From NCBI GenBank assembly GCA_964440525.1, contig CAYTTC010000003.1, positions 49,682 through 113,681 of the forward strand: a stretch of DNA of 64,000 nt, given 5' to 3'. Each line of letters begins with the position of its first letter. The first letter of the stretch is position 1. The position numbers were made by a program, and so were the translations under genes. The stretch is from DASWJZ01 sp964440525. GTDB lineage: Bacteria > Pseudomonadota > Alphaproteobacteria > Rhizobiales > Afifellaceae. The notes under the pieces were generated by a model, which saw only the letters and a list, made by a program, of their open reading frames with translations, was not told where the DNA came from and searched no databases. Below, one piece after another: positions 44,327-52,781 of this stretch.

Positions 44327-46294
44327 GTGTGTGGAATTGCTGGCTATTTCGGGAATCCCGACCCGCGAATTCCTGCTCAGGTTCTGCTTGAGCGGATGCT
44401 CGGAGAGTTGCGCCACCGTGGTCCGGACGGCGAGGGTGTTTGCGTCACCGACGGGGCTGGCCTCGCCCACACGCGGCTCTCGATCATCGATCTCTCCGCC
44501 GGCGCCCAGCCGATGTCGAACGACGACGAGACGGTATCGATCACCTTCAACGGCGAGATCTTCAACTATGTCGAGCTGAGGCAGGAGCTGATGGCCCGCG
44601 GCCACAGCTTCCGCACCGCTTCCGACACCGAGGTCATCATCCGCCTCTACGAGGAGATGGGGCCGGATTGCGTCGAGCGTCTGAACGGCGACTTCGCCTT
44701 CGCAATCTGGGATGCGCGCCGCCGTCAGCTCATGCTGGCGCGCGACCGGATGGGCGTGCGTCCGCTCTTCTATGCGCATAGCGGCGGCGCGCTGTATTTC
44801 GCCTCCGAGATAAAGGCGCTGCTAGAGGTGCCCGGCATTGTGGCTGAGCTCGATCCGATCGCGCTCGATCAGATCTTTACGCTCTGGTTCCCGCTCGCGC
44901 CGCGCACCATCTTCAAAGGCGTGGCTGAGTTGCCTCCGGCGCATGTGCTCCTCGCCAGCGCCGACCAAATCTCCGTCAGGCGCTATTGGAGCCTCGATTT
45001 TCCCGATGCCGCCGATGCCGGGCAGGAGCGGCGTGGCGAAGATGCGATTGCCGAAGAGGTGCGCGAGCTCCTGATCGACGCGACGCGGATCCGGCTCCGC
45101 TCCGACGTGCCGGTCGGCGCTTATCTCTCCGGCGGCCTCGATTCCTCGATCGTCGCCGCGATTGCTGCCCGTCTAGCGCCGGATCGGCTCAGGACCTTCT
45201 CGGTGCGCTTCGACACGCCGGAATTCGACGAAACCGAGTTCCAGCTGGAGATGGCGGAGGCTCTCGGCACCGACCACAGCGCTGTCCTCTGCCGCCCCGC
45301 CGACATCGGCGCAGCCTTCCCCTCCGTGATCCGGAATTGCGAGCGGCCGATTTTGAGGACCGCGCCAGCACCGCTGCAGCTCCTCTCGGCGCTTGTGCGC
45401 GACGAGGGCTTCAAGGTCGTGTTGACGGGCGAGGGCGCCGACGAGGTCTTTGGCGGCTACGACATCTTCAAGGAAGCAAAACTCCGCCGCTTCTGCGCGC
45501 GCGAGCCTGGGTCGCTTCGCCGCCCGCTGCTTTTCCGCAAGCTCTATCCCTATCTGCCGAAGCTGCAGGCGCAATCCGCGGCTTATCTCAAAGCCTTCTT
45601 CGCGACCGACCTGGAAGCTGTCGACGATCCGCTCTTCTCGCATCTGCCGCGCTTCCGCACGACCGCCGGCGCAAAACTCTTTTTCTCTGGCGAATTGAAG
45701 CGCACGCTCGCCGGCTACGACGCCCTCGACGATCTCCGCGCCAGCCTGCCGGACAATTTCACGCGCTGGCACCCGTTGTCGCAGGCGCAATATCTCGAAA
45801 CCGCCTATCTCCTGCCGGGCTACATCCTCTCCTCGCAGGGCGACCGCATGGCCATGGCGCACGGAGTGGAGGGGCGCTTCCCCTTCCTCGATCACCGGGT
45901 GGTGGAGATGGCGGCCAAAATCCCACCCTCGTTGAAGCTCCACGGCCTCACCGAGAAATACATTCTCCGCAAGGCCGCGCAGAACCTCGTGCCGCCAAGC
46001 ATGGCGAAGCGGCCGAAGCAGCCTTATCGGGCGCCGGACAGCGCCTCCTTCTTCAATGCATCGCCGCCGCCTTATGTCGAGCGGCTTCTCGCCGGTCCGG
46101 CGGTATCGGCCTCGGGGCTTTTCGATGCGCGGGCGGTGGAAAAGCTCGTGGTGAAGGGTCGCAGCGGCCGCACCGGCGGATTCCGCGACAACGCAGCGCT
46201 GACAGGCATCCTTTCGACGCAGCTCTGGCGCGACGCGTTCGTGCCCGCAGCGGCGAATGCCGATTCAATCATCTCTCGTCAAAGAGTGGCGTAG
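44327..46294 (+). CDS. Asparagine synthase (glutamine-hydrolysing) family amidotransferase
   Basis: AsnB-type enzyme of 655 aa. Cys2 (the start is GTG then TGT, giving MCGIAGYF) is the glutaminase nucleophile of the N-terminal class II domain (1-210, FNGEIFNY, SDTEVI, GDFAFAIWD). The C-terminal synthetase domain (about 235-600) has the ATP-pyrophosphatase loop LSGGLDSS at 267-274 and VLTGEGADEVFGGYD. It activates a carboxylate with ATP and adds ammonia from glutamine. Followed by a carrier protein, an acyl-AMP ligase and an NAD-synthase-like gene, it likely amidates or cyclises a carrier-bound or cell-surface intermediate instead of making bulk asparagine. Similar genes occur in exosortase-linked and secondary-metabolite clusters. 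Confidence 0.88.
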   Translation: MCGIAGYFGNPDPRIPAQVLLERMLGELRHRGPDGEGVCVTDGAGLAHTRLSIIDLSAGAQPMSNDDETVSITFNGEIFNYVELRQELMARGHSFRTASDTEVIIRLYEEMGPDCVERLNGDFAFAIWDARRRQLMLARDRMGVRPLFYAHSGGALYFASEIKALLEVPGIVAELDPIALDQIFTLWFPLAPRTIFKGVAELPPAHVLLASADQISVRRYWSLDFPDAADAGQERRGEDAIAEEVRELLIDATRIRLRSDVPVGAYLSGGLDSSIVAAIAARLAPDRLRTFSVRFDTPEFDETEFQLEMAEALGTDHSAVLCRPADIGAAFPSVIRNCERPILRTAPAPLQLLSALVRDEGFKVVLTGEGADEVFGGYDIFKEAKLRRFCAREPGSLRRPLLFRKLYPYLPKLQAQSAAYLKAFFATDLEAVDDPLFSHLPRFRTTAGAKLFFSGELKRTLAGYDALDDLRASLPDNFTRWHPLSQAQYLETAYLLPGYILSSQGDRMAMAHGVEGRFPFLDHRVVEMAAKIPPSLKLHGLTEKYILRKAAQNLVPPSMAKRPKQPYRAPDSASFFNASPPPYVERLLAGPAVSASGLFDARAVEKLVVKGRSGRTGGFRDNAALTGILSTQLWRDAFVPAAANADSIISRQRVA

Positions 46295-46309
46295 GCCGGG
46301 GGCAGAACG

Positions 46310-46576
46310 ATGGACAACAGTATCTTGAGTCGCGTCCGAACCTTCATCGAGGAGAACTTTCTCTTCCGCGCGGAGCTGTCGGATCTCGCGGACTCCGACT
46401 CGCTTCTCGAAAACGGCGTGATGGACTCAACCGGCATCCTGGAGCTCGTGGCGTTCTTGGAAACGGAATTTTTGATCCAGATGAGCGACGCGGAGATCGT
46501 TCCCGACAACCTCGATTCGATTGCCGCGATTGCCGCCTATCTGGAGCGAAAGCTCGCAACCGCGATAGCGGCGTGA
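46310..46576 (+). CDS. Acyl carrier protein
   Basis: Carrier protein of 88 aa. The phosphopantetheine attachment site is Ser40 in VMDSTGILELV, flanked by the normal three-helix pattern (DSDSLLENGVMDSTG; EFLIQMSDAEIVPDNLDSIAAIAAYLERKL). This is not the fatty-acid ACP (no DSLD motif); DST-type carriers serve dedicated clusters. It starts 15 bases after the amidotransferase stop and precedes the acyl-AMP ligase by 21 bases, which would load it. Confidence 0.9.
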   Translation: MDNSILSRVRTFIEENFLFRAELSDLADSDSLLENGVMDSTGILELVAFLETEFLIQMSDAEIVPDNLDSIAAIAAYLERKLATAIAA

Positions 46577-46597
46577 GGCGGGCGGAAACGGCAAGCC

Positions 46598-48148
46598 ATG
46601 CGCGTTGAGGAATTCCTGCGATCGAGTGCGCAGCGCTGGCCGGGGAAAACGGCGTTCGTCGCCGGCAAGCTGCGGCCGACGTTCAAGGATGTCGACCTCG
46701 CCTCCGACCGGCTTGCCGCGACGCTTGCTGCGAATCGCGTGAAGCGCGGCGACCGTGTCGTCGTCTTCATGGACAATTGCGTCGAAGCGGTCGTGGCGAT
46801 CTTCGCCACGCTGAAAGCCGGCGCAGTCTTCTCCCCCGTCAACGCCTCGACCAAGGCGGAAAAGCTCGCCTACATCCTCAACAATTCCGGCGCTTCGGCG
46901 CTTATTACCCAGCACAATCTCACGACAGCGGCGTCCGATGCGCTAGCTGATGCGCCGTCGGTCAAAGTGACCATCGTCGCGGGCGGCTCCAGCGCACCGA
47001 CGCTCGCCGGCGCAATCCACTGGCGCGAGGCGCTGGCGACCGAGGCTTCGCCCCCCGCTTTCCCCGGCATCGATATCGATCTTGCGATGATCATCTACAC
47101 TTCGGGATCGACCGGCTTCCCGAAGGGCGTGATGATGACGCACGCGAACATTGCCGCCGCGGCCGAATCGATCACCACCTATCTGGAGAACACGACGGAC
47201 GACATCATCCTGAACGTCCTCCCGATCTCCTTCGACTACGGCCTCTACCAGGTGCTGATGGCGATGAAGCTCGGTGCGACTCTGATCCTGGAAAAGTCCT
47301 TCGTCTTCCCGCAGGCGGTTTTCGAGAAGCTGCGCGCCGAGCGGGTCACGGGTTTTCCGGTCGTGCCGACCATGGCGGCGCTCATCCTGCAGATGCGCGA
47401 CCTGAAGCCCGGCACCTTCCCGGACCTCCGCTACATCACCAACACGGCCGCCGCGCTGCCGCCGGCCCATATCGCCCGGCTTCGGGAGCTCTTCCCCGGC
47501 GTCCGCCTCTACTCGATGTACGGGATGACCGAGTGCAAGCGTTGCACCTATCTTCCGCCGGCCGAGCTCGTCCGCCGTCCCGGCTCCGTCGGCATCGCGA
47601 TCCCCAACACCGAGGCCTATGTTGTCGACGAGGAAGGGATGCGCGTCGAAGCGGATGTCGTCGGCGAGCTCGTCATCCGCGGTCCGCACGTCATGAAGGG
47701 TTATTGGCAGGATAAGGCAGCGACCGAGCGCGCCCTTCGCTCCGGTCCTTTGCCGGGAGAAAAGGTGCTCCACACCGGCGACCTCTTTCGCACTGACGCC
47801 GAGGGGTTCCTCTATTTCGTCGGCCGCAAAGACGACATCATCAAATCGCGCGGTGAGAAGGTCAGCCCCAAGGAAGTGGAGAACGTCCTCTATGCGCTGC
47901 CGGGCATCCGCGAGGCGGCGATCGTCGGCGTGCCAGATCCGATTCTCGGCATGGCGATCAAGGCGGTCGTGTCGCTCGAGCCCCACGTCGAGCTCAATCG
48001 CGAGGATGTGATCCGCCACTGCGCCAAACACCTCGAAGATTTCATGGTTCCTAAATCGGTGGAGTTCCAAGACGCGCTGCCGAAATCCGAAAACGGCAAG
48101 ATCAATCGGCGCGAGATCGCCGCGAGAGAACTGAGCGCCGCGCAATGA
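46598..48148 (+). CDS. Acyl-AMP ligase (AMP-dependent synthetase)
   Basis: ANL-superfamily adenylating enzyme of 516 aa. The phosphate loop is IIYTSGSTGFPKGVMM near 164-179. MYGMTECKR, GRKDDIIKSRGEKVSPKEVE (hinge) and ENGKINRREI (C-terminal catalytic Lys) are all present. The ligase probably activates an acid and loads it onto the ACP encoded directly upstream. MYGMTECKRC with two basic residues in the A5 motif is seen in exosortase-associated and amino-acid-like activators, so the acid could be unusual. Its stop overlaps the next start (ATGA). Confidence 0.9.
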   Translation: MRVEEFLRSSAQRWPGKTAFVAGKLRPTFKDVDLASDRLAATLAANRVKRGDRVVVFMDNCVEAVVAIFATLKAGAVFSPVNASTKAEKLAYILNNSGASALITQHNLTTAASDALADAPSVKVTIVAGGSSAPTLAGAIHWREALATEASPPAFPGIDIDLAMIIYTSGSTGFPKGVMMTHANIAAAAESITTYLENTTDDIILNVLPISFDYGLYQVLMAMKLGATLILEKSFVFPQAVFEKLRAERVTGFPVVPTMAALILQMRDLKPGTFPDLRYITNTAAALPPAHIARLRELFPGVRLYSMYGMTECKRCTYLPPAELVRRPGSVGIAIPNTEAYVVDEEGMRVEADVVGELVIRGPHVMKGYWQDKAATERALRSGPLPGEKVLHTGDLFRTDAEGFLYFVGRKDDIIKSRGEKVSPKEVENVLYALPGIREAAIVGVPDPILGMAIKAVVSLEPHVELNREDVIRHCAKHLEDFMVPKSVEFQDALPKSENGKINRREIAARELSAAQ

Positions 48149-49155
48149 ACAGCGTTCCTCCAGCCAAGACCTTCCGCGGTCGACCGGAAGCCTTCGACGC
48201 GGGCGATTGGCTTCGCCTCGATGCGGCCGTCGAGACGGCGCGGATCGCCGGTGCCATGCGTGACCAGGTACTTCGTCGGCTCAAGCGGCGCGGCATCGTT
48301 CTCGGCCTGTCGGGCGGCATCGATTCAAGCGTCTCGGCTGCGCTCGCCGTCGCCGCGCTCGGCCCGAAGATGGTGCTCGGCGTAATGATGCCGGAACGCG
48401 ATTCCGATCCCGACAGCCTTCGCCTCGGCCGCCTCGTCGCCGACACGCTCGGCATCGAAACCGTCACCGAGGACATTGCGCCAATCCTCGACGCGGCCGG
48501 CTGCTATCAGCGCCGCGACGAGTTCATCCGCCGGCTCGTACCGGATTTTGGCGCCGGCTGGGGCTGCAAGGTCGTGCTCTCGCAGGGCGCCTACAATATC
48601 ACCCAGCTCGTCGTTCAATCACCGATCGGCGAGCGGCAGACGATCCGCATGCCCCTCGACGTCTATCTCGGCGTGGTCGCGGCGACCAACATGAAGCAGC
48701 GGACCCGCAAGCAGCTCGAATATTATCACGCCGACCGCCTGAACTACGCCGTGCTTGGCACGCCGAATCGGCTCGAATACGATCAGGGCTTCTTTGTGAA
48801 GAATGGCGACGGCGCGGCCGACGTCAAGCCGCTCGCCCATCTCTACAAGACGCAGGTCTACGCGCTCGCCGCCCATCTCGGCTTGCCCGAAGAAATCCGC
48901 TCGCGGCCGCCGACGACCGACACCTGGTCGCTCGCGCAGAGCCAGGAGGAGTTTTTCTTCTCCGTGCCCTATCCGACGATGGACCTCTGCCTCTTCGGCC
49001 TCGAGCGTGGCTTCGCCGCTGCTGAGGTTGCGACGCGCGCCAGCCTGACACCGGCGCAGGTCGAGACTGTCTGGCGCGATATCAAAGCGAAGCGAAGCGC
49101 CACCCGCTATCTTCACGAGCCGCCGCTATTGGTGGAGAAGGTGCTGCAGACTTAG
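48145..49155 (+). CDS. NAD(+) synthase-like ATP pyrophosphatase
   Basis: NadE-family protein of 336 aa with an N-terminal extension of about 50 aa. The pyrophosphatase loop is LSGGIDSS at 55-62, with later NTPNRLEYDQGFFVKNGDGAADVKPLAHLYKTQV (split across TPNRLEYD and GDGAADVKPLAHLYKTQV) matching NAD synthetase. There is no glutaminase (nitrilase) domain, so it would use free ammonia. Its position, coupled to the acyl-AMP ligase and co-operonic with AsnB-like and ACP genes, suggests it may not be the housekeeping NAD synthase but a cluster enzyme that amidates an adenylated acid. A terminator follows directly. Confidence 0.8.
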   Translation: MNSVPPAKTFRGRPEAFDAGDWLRLDAAVETARIAGAMRDQVLRRLKRRGIVLGLSGGIDSSVSAALAVAALGPKMVLGVMMPERDSDPDSLRLGRLVADTLGIETVTEDIAPILDAAGCYQRRDEFIRRLVPDFGAGWGCKVVLSQGAYNITQLVVQSPIGERQTIRMPLDVYLGVVAATNMKQRTRKQLEYYHADRLNYAVLGTPNRLEYDQGFFVKNGDGAADVKPLAHLYKTQVYALAAHLGLPEEIRSRPPTTDTWSLAQSQEEFFFSVPYPTMDLCLFGLERGFAAAEVATRASLTPAQVETVWRDIKAKRSATRYLHEPPLLVEKVLQT

Positions 49156-49170
49156 CCAGCAAGTGGCGCC

Positions 49171-49193
49171 ACCTTCTCCCTATGGGAGAAGGT
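49171..49193. terminator. Bidirectional terminator hairpin
   Basis: ACCTTCTCCC, loop TAT, GGGAGAAGGT: a perfect 10-bp stem lying 16 bases after the NAD-synthase-like stop and 14 bases before the convergent ZIP gene's stop. It would terminate transcription from both sides. Confidence 0.7.
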
Positions 49194-49206
49194 CGAACTC
49201 AGCCGC

Positions 49207-50346
49207 TCACACAAGCAGCGCGGTGCTGTACATCACCAGAATGCCGAGCGCGCCACCGGCGAGGCTCGCGCCGCTCGTCAGCGCACCGGCGCCGCCGCGC
49301 CGCGCAAGGAGCGCCAGGACCTCCACGATCACCTGCAGAATAGCGCCGGCGCCGATCCCGAAGCACACGGCGATCCAGAACGGGCCGACGGCCTGCGAGC
49401 CGAGCCACACGCCGGGGACGGCCGGAAGGCCGGCGAGAAGCGCAAGCCCGACAAAGGTCGAAAAACTCGGGCTTCGTCCGATCATCGGTACCGCAATGCC
49501 GACGCCTTCGCTCACATTATGGATGGCGAAACCGACGACGAGAAAGGTCGCAAGCGCCGCCGCGCCGGTCGCCAGCGCCGCCCCGACGGCGAGTCCCTCG
49601 CCAAAATTGTGGAGACCGATTCCGAGCGCGATGAAGGCCGCCAGCCGGATGCCCTCCGGCGCCGCGCCGCCCCTGCGGCCGATCGCGAAAAGCCCGAGAG
49701 CCGAGAGGATGGCGGCGACGAACACGACGATCTCTCCGCGGAGGCGTCCGAGCGCCTCGCCGCCAGCCTCAAAACCCTCCATCAGCGTGTCGATGAAGAG
49801 GTAGAGGAGCAGCCCGGCGGTGAGCGCGAGGAGGAAGCTCATGCCGGCGCTTCCCATGTTCCTGAGCGCCGGGTAGGCGAGCATGCCGATGGCGACCGGC
49901 GCGACACCGAGAAGCAGACCTACGAGCACGAGTAGCGCAAAACCTTCGCCGGTCGGTTCGGGGCTCGGCTCCGCTACCTCGATCGAATGGTCAAAGACCG
50001 CGCCTGTCGACGTGACGAGGGCGATGTGATGCGCCTCGCCCTCGACCCAGTGGTATGGGATGTCGATCCGTGCGCTTCCGAGCCGTGCAATTGGGCCGGG
50101 CGGCGAAATCGTGAAAACGCGATAAGCGCCGTCGACCTGGACCTGCGCGACGTCGACTGGCGCGGAGCCGTCCGCCGCCACGGTCAGCGAAATCAACCCG
50201 GGCTCGAGCCGCACACGCGAAAAGGAGATTTCCTCCACCGGCGGCGCCGCGGCAGTGAGCGAGTCGAGCGGACGGAACACCGTCAACCCGGTGACGATCG
50301 CCGCGAGCAGGACCACGGGAATGAGGAGCCAGACGAGACCGCGCAT
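49207..50346 (-). CDS. ZIP-family metal transporter with N-terminal extracytoplasmic domain
   Basis: Metal transporter of 379 aa. A membrane anchor (LVWLLIPVVLLAAIVTGLTVF, residues 4-24) is followed by about 110 aa of beta-rich soluble domain (EEISFSRVRLEPGLISLTVAADGSAPVDVAQVQVDG), then a ZIP core of eight helices. Both metal sites are visible: HNFGEG and HNVSEG in transmembrane helices 4 and 5. ZIPs import Zn, Fe or Mn. The extra domain is unusual. The start shares its A with the multicopper oxidase stop (TGATG), so it is translated with that gene, suggesting copper or iron oxidation coupled to uptake. Confidence 0.85.
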   Translation of the reverse strand: MRGLVWLLIPVVLLAAIVTGLTVFRPLDSLTAAAPPVEEISFSRVRLEPGLISLTVAADGSAPVDVAQVQVDGAYRVFTISPPGPIARLGSARIDIPYHWVEGEAHHIALVTSTGAVFDHSIEVAEPSPEPTGEGFALLVLVGLLLGVAPVAIGMLAYPALRNMGSAGMSFLLALTAGLLLYLFIDTLMEGFEAGGEALGRLRGEIVVFVAAILSALGLFAIGRRGGAAPEGIRLAAFIALGIGLHNFGEGLAVGAALATGAAALATFLVVGFAIHNVSEGVGIAVPMIGRSPSFSTFVGLALLAGLPAVPGVWLGSQAVGPFWIAVCFGIGAGAILQVIVEVLALLARRGGAGALTSGASLAGGALGILVMYSTALLV

Positions 50347-51422
50347 CACACAACCTCGAAATGGCTCATCCAGCCGAGCTCGGCGAACTCCGACTGGTGC
50401 GCGTGAAACATGTAGAGGCCGGGCTCGTGCCCAGCGAAGGACACTTCGAGGATCCCGCGCTGCCCCTGGCACTGCATGACCGTGTCGACAGTGCGCAGTG
50501 TCGGCGTCAGCGTTGTGCCGTGGTCGTAATAGTCGAAGAAATTCGCGTGGAGATGCAGCGAGTTGATCGGATCGAACTCGGTGACGTTGACGAGATAAAT
50601 GCGCAAGGGCCGCGACCGCTCGATGCGGATGGCCCGCTCGAAATAGGCGAAGGGGATCGAATTGACCGCGTAGAACTCGTTCTCGTCGTCGAAATTCGTA
50701 TCGAAGCCGTTCATGACCAGCACAATCTCCTGCCAGCGCCGGTTGACGGTGCTGCCGAGCAGCCGGCCTTCCGCGGCGTCGCGCTCGAGCGGATGCCGGT
50801 CGGGGTCCGGATCAATGATGAAGGCGCCGTAGAGCCCCTTATGGATGTGCCGTTTCAGCGGCAATGAGTGGCAGTGATAGAGGTGGCAGCCGAACGGCAA
50901 GGCGTCGAATTCGTAGGTGAACGAGCCGCCTGGCTCGACCAGCCCGGCGCCGGGAATGCCGTCCATGCGTGCGGCATGAATGCCATGGAAATGCATCGTG
51001 TGCGGATGGCTCGAGCCATTCGAGAAATGGATGCGAAGGCGGTCGCCCTCGGTGCAGCGGAGGGTGGGGCCGGGAACCCGTCCGTTATAGGTCCAGGCCG
51101 GAAAAAACACGCCGGGAGCGATCTCGATCTCGGTGTCGGCCGCCACGATCGTCCATTCGCGGAGCCGGCGGCCGTTCTCCTCACTCACCTGGCCGACGTC
51201 CCAGGCGGTCAGGATTTCATGGGGATCGAAGCCGTTGCGGGCGTGGTCGACGCTTCCGACGACGCGATTGCCATAGTCGGCTTGATGGCCCGCATGGGCG
51301 CCGGCGCCTATGGTTTGAGCCTCTTGCGCATTGCCGCTTCCGACCAGCCGCGTCATTCCCGCAGCGGCGCCGGGTATCGCCAGAAGCGCGAGGATTCCGC
51401 GCCGGGACAAATCAAATCGCAT
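50346..51422 (-). CDS. Periplasmic two-domain multicopper oxidase
   Basis: Cupredoxin protein of 358 aa. A twin-arginine signal (LSRRGILALLAI at residues 5-16) exports it folded. Copper ligands are seen as HPHTMHFHG (H144, H146), CHLYHCHS (H180, H183, H185), NSLHLHANFF and the C-terminal MFHAHQSEFAELGWM with a Met axial ligand. The HCH motif normally forms the trinuclear site together with the other His pairs. It could oxidise Cu(I), Fe(II) or Mn(II). It is coupled to the downstream ZIP transporter gene, which suggests oxidation before or after transport. ATG at 51422 or an ATG four codons earlier. Confidence 0.85.
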   Translation of the reverse strand: MRFDLSRRGILALLAIPGAAAGMTRLVGSGNAQEAQTIGAGAHAGHQADYGNRVVGSVDHARNGFDPHEILTAWDVGQVSEENGRRLREWTIVAADTEIEIAPGVFFPAWTYNGRVPGPTLRCTEGDRLRIHFSNGSSHPHTMHFHGIHAARMDGIPGAGLVEPGGSFTYEFDALPFGCHLYHCHSLPLKRHIHKGLYGAFIIDPDPDRHPLERDAAEGRLLGSTVNRRWQEIVLVMNGFDTNFDDENEFYAVNSIPFAYFERAIRIERSRPLRIYLVNVTEFDPINSLHLHANFFDYYDHGTTLTPTLRTVDTVMQCQGQRGILEVSFAGHEPGLYMFHAHQSEFAELGWMSHFEVV

Positions 51423-51593
51423 TGTGTGAAGCACCTGTCGCCGATTCGAGGCAATCTCGGTTATCTTACATGAAATTGCAACTCATTTGCAAGTATTCCG
51501 CTGATGCGACTTGATCTTGGTTAGCGTTCCGCCGAGCGGGAGGAGACGTCGCGCCATGCGGGCCGCGAGAACTACGTTGGAGGAAATGAGAAC

Positions 51594-52781
51594 GTGACCG
51601 ACCTCAATATCGGATTGATCGGGTCCGGCTTCATGGGGCAAGCACACGCCGATGCCTTTCGGCGGGTCGCATTGCTCTACCGCGATCTGCCGGCGCGCCC
51701 GCGGCTTTCCATGCTCGCCGAGCGCGACGCCGCCTTCGCTTCGGCAGCCGCCGAACGGATGGGATTTGAACGCTCGACCGGCGATTGGCATGAGCTCGTC
51801 AACAATCCGCGCATCGATGTCGTCGACATCACCTCGCCGAACAACCTGCACCGCGACATGGCGATCGCGGCGATCGAGGCGGGAAAGCATGTTTATTGCG
51901 AGAAGCCGCTCGCCGTCACGCTCGCGGATGCCGAGGCCATGCAGGCCGCCGCTGCGGCCAAGGGCGTGAAGACGATGGTCGCCTTCAACAACGTCAAGAC
52001 GCCGGCCGCGATGCTCGCCCGCCGCCTCATCGACGAGGGAGCGATCGGCCGCCCGATCCGCTTCCGCGGCTGGTTCGACCAAGGCTTCTTCTCCGACCCG
52101 GAGCTTCCCTATTCGTGGCGCTGCTCGCGCGCCGAAGCGGGATCCGGCGCGCTCGGCGATCTCGGCTCGCACGTCATTTCGGTCGCACAGTATCTGATGG
52201 GCGGCGTCGAGAGTGTCGCCGCCATCGGCCAGACGCTATTCCCCACCCGGCCGGTCGCCGCCGCCGGCGAAGGCTATGCAGCGAGCGCCGGCGCGGGATC
52301 GGAACGCCGGGCGGTGGAGAACGAGGACCAGATGCAGTGCCTCGTCCGCTTCTCCTCTGGCGCCGCCGGAGTGATCGAGGCTTCGCGGGTGGCGGTCGGC
52401 AAGGTTTTTGGCATCTATTGGGAAGTGAACGGCACTGAGGGCACGATCCTCATGGACGGGGAGCGATTCAACGAGCTGAAGCTCGCGCGCCTCTCCGATG
52501 CGAAGGAGGATCGCGGCTTCAAGACGTTGCTCGCCGGCTCGCAAATCCCTCAATACAAGGCCTTTTTCGGCTTCGACCATGGCGGCGGCGGCCTCGGCTA
52601 TTACGACGTCAAGGTCATCGAGGTGCACGACCTCATCGCTGGCATCGCTGGCCCCGGGCCGTGCTTCCCGGACTTTGCGTTCGGGCTGGAGAACCAGCGG
52701 ATCGTGGCGGCAATCGAAGCCTCGATGCCGACCGGCGCCTGGACGCCTGTCACGTCGGATCAGATGTCCGGCAACCGGTAG
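51594..52781 (+). CDS. Gfo/Idh/MocA family oxidoreductase
   Basis: NAD(P)-dependent dehydrogenase of 395 aa. GLIGSGFMGQAH is at 7-18 and YCEKPLA at 101-107. Its C-terminal RGFKTLLAG and a GLGYYDVKVIEVHDLI tail mirror the paralogue at 5738-6874. It begins at a GTG with GGAGG upstream. Its stop lies 22 bases inside the convergent sugar-isomerase gene. Context of a sugar importer and a TIM-barrel isomerase suggests oxidation of an imported sugar or cyclitol. Confidence 0.88.
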   Translation: MTDLNIGLIGSGFMGQAHADAFRRVALLYRDLPARPRLSMLAERDAAFASAAAERMGFERSTGDWHELVNNPRIDVVDITSPNNLHRDMAIAAIEAGKHVYCEKPLAVTLADAEAMQAAAAAKGVKTMVAFNNVKTPAAMLARRLIDEGAIGRPIRFRGWFDQGFFSDPELPYSWRCSRAEAGSGALGDLGSHVISVAQYLMGGVESVAAIGQTLFPTRPVAAAGEGYAASAGAGSERRAVENEDQMQCLVRFSSGAAGVIEASRVAVGKVFGIYWEVNGTEGTILMDGERFNELKLARLSDAKEDRGFKTLLAGSQIPQYKAFFGFDHGGGGLGYYDVKVIEVHDLIAGIAGPGPCFPDFAFGLENQRIVAAIEASMPTGAWTPVTSDQMSGNR

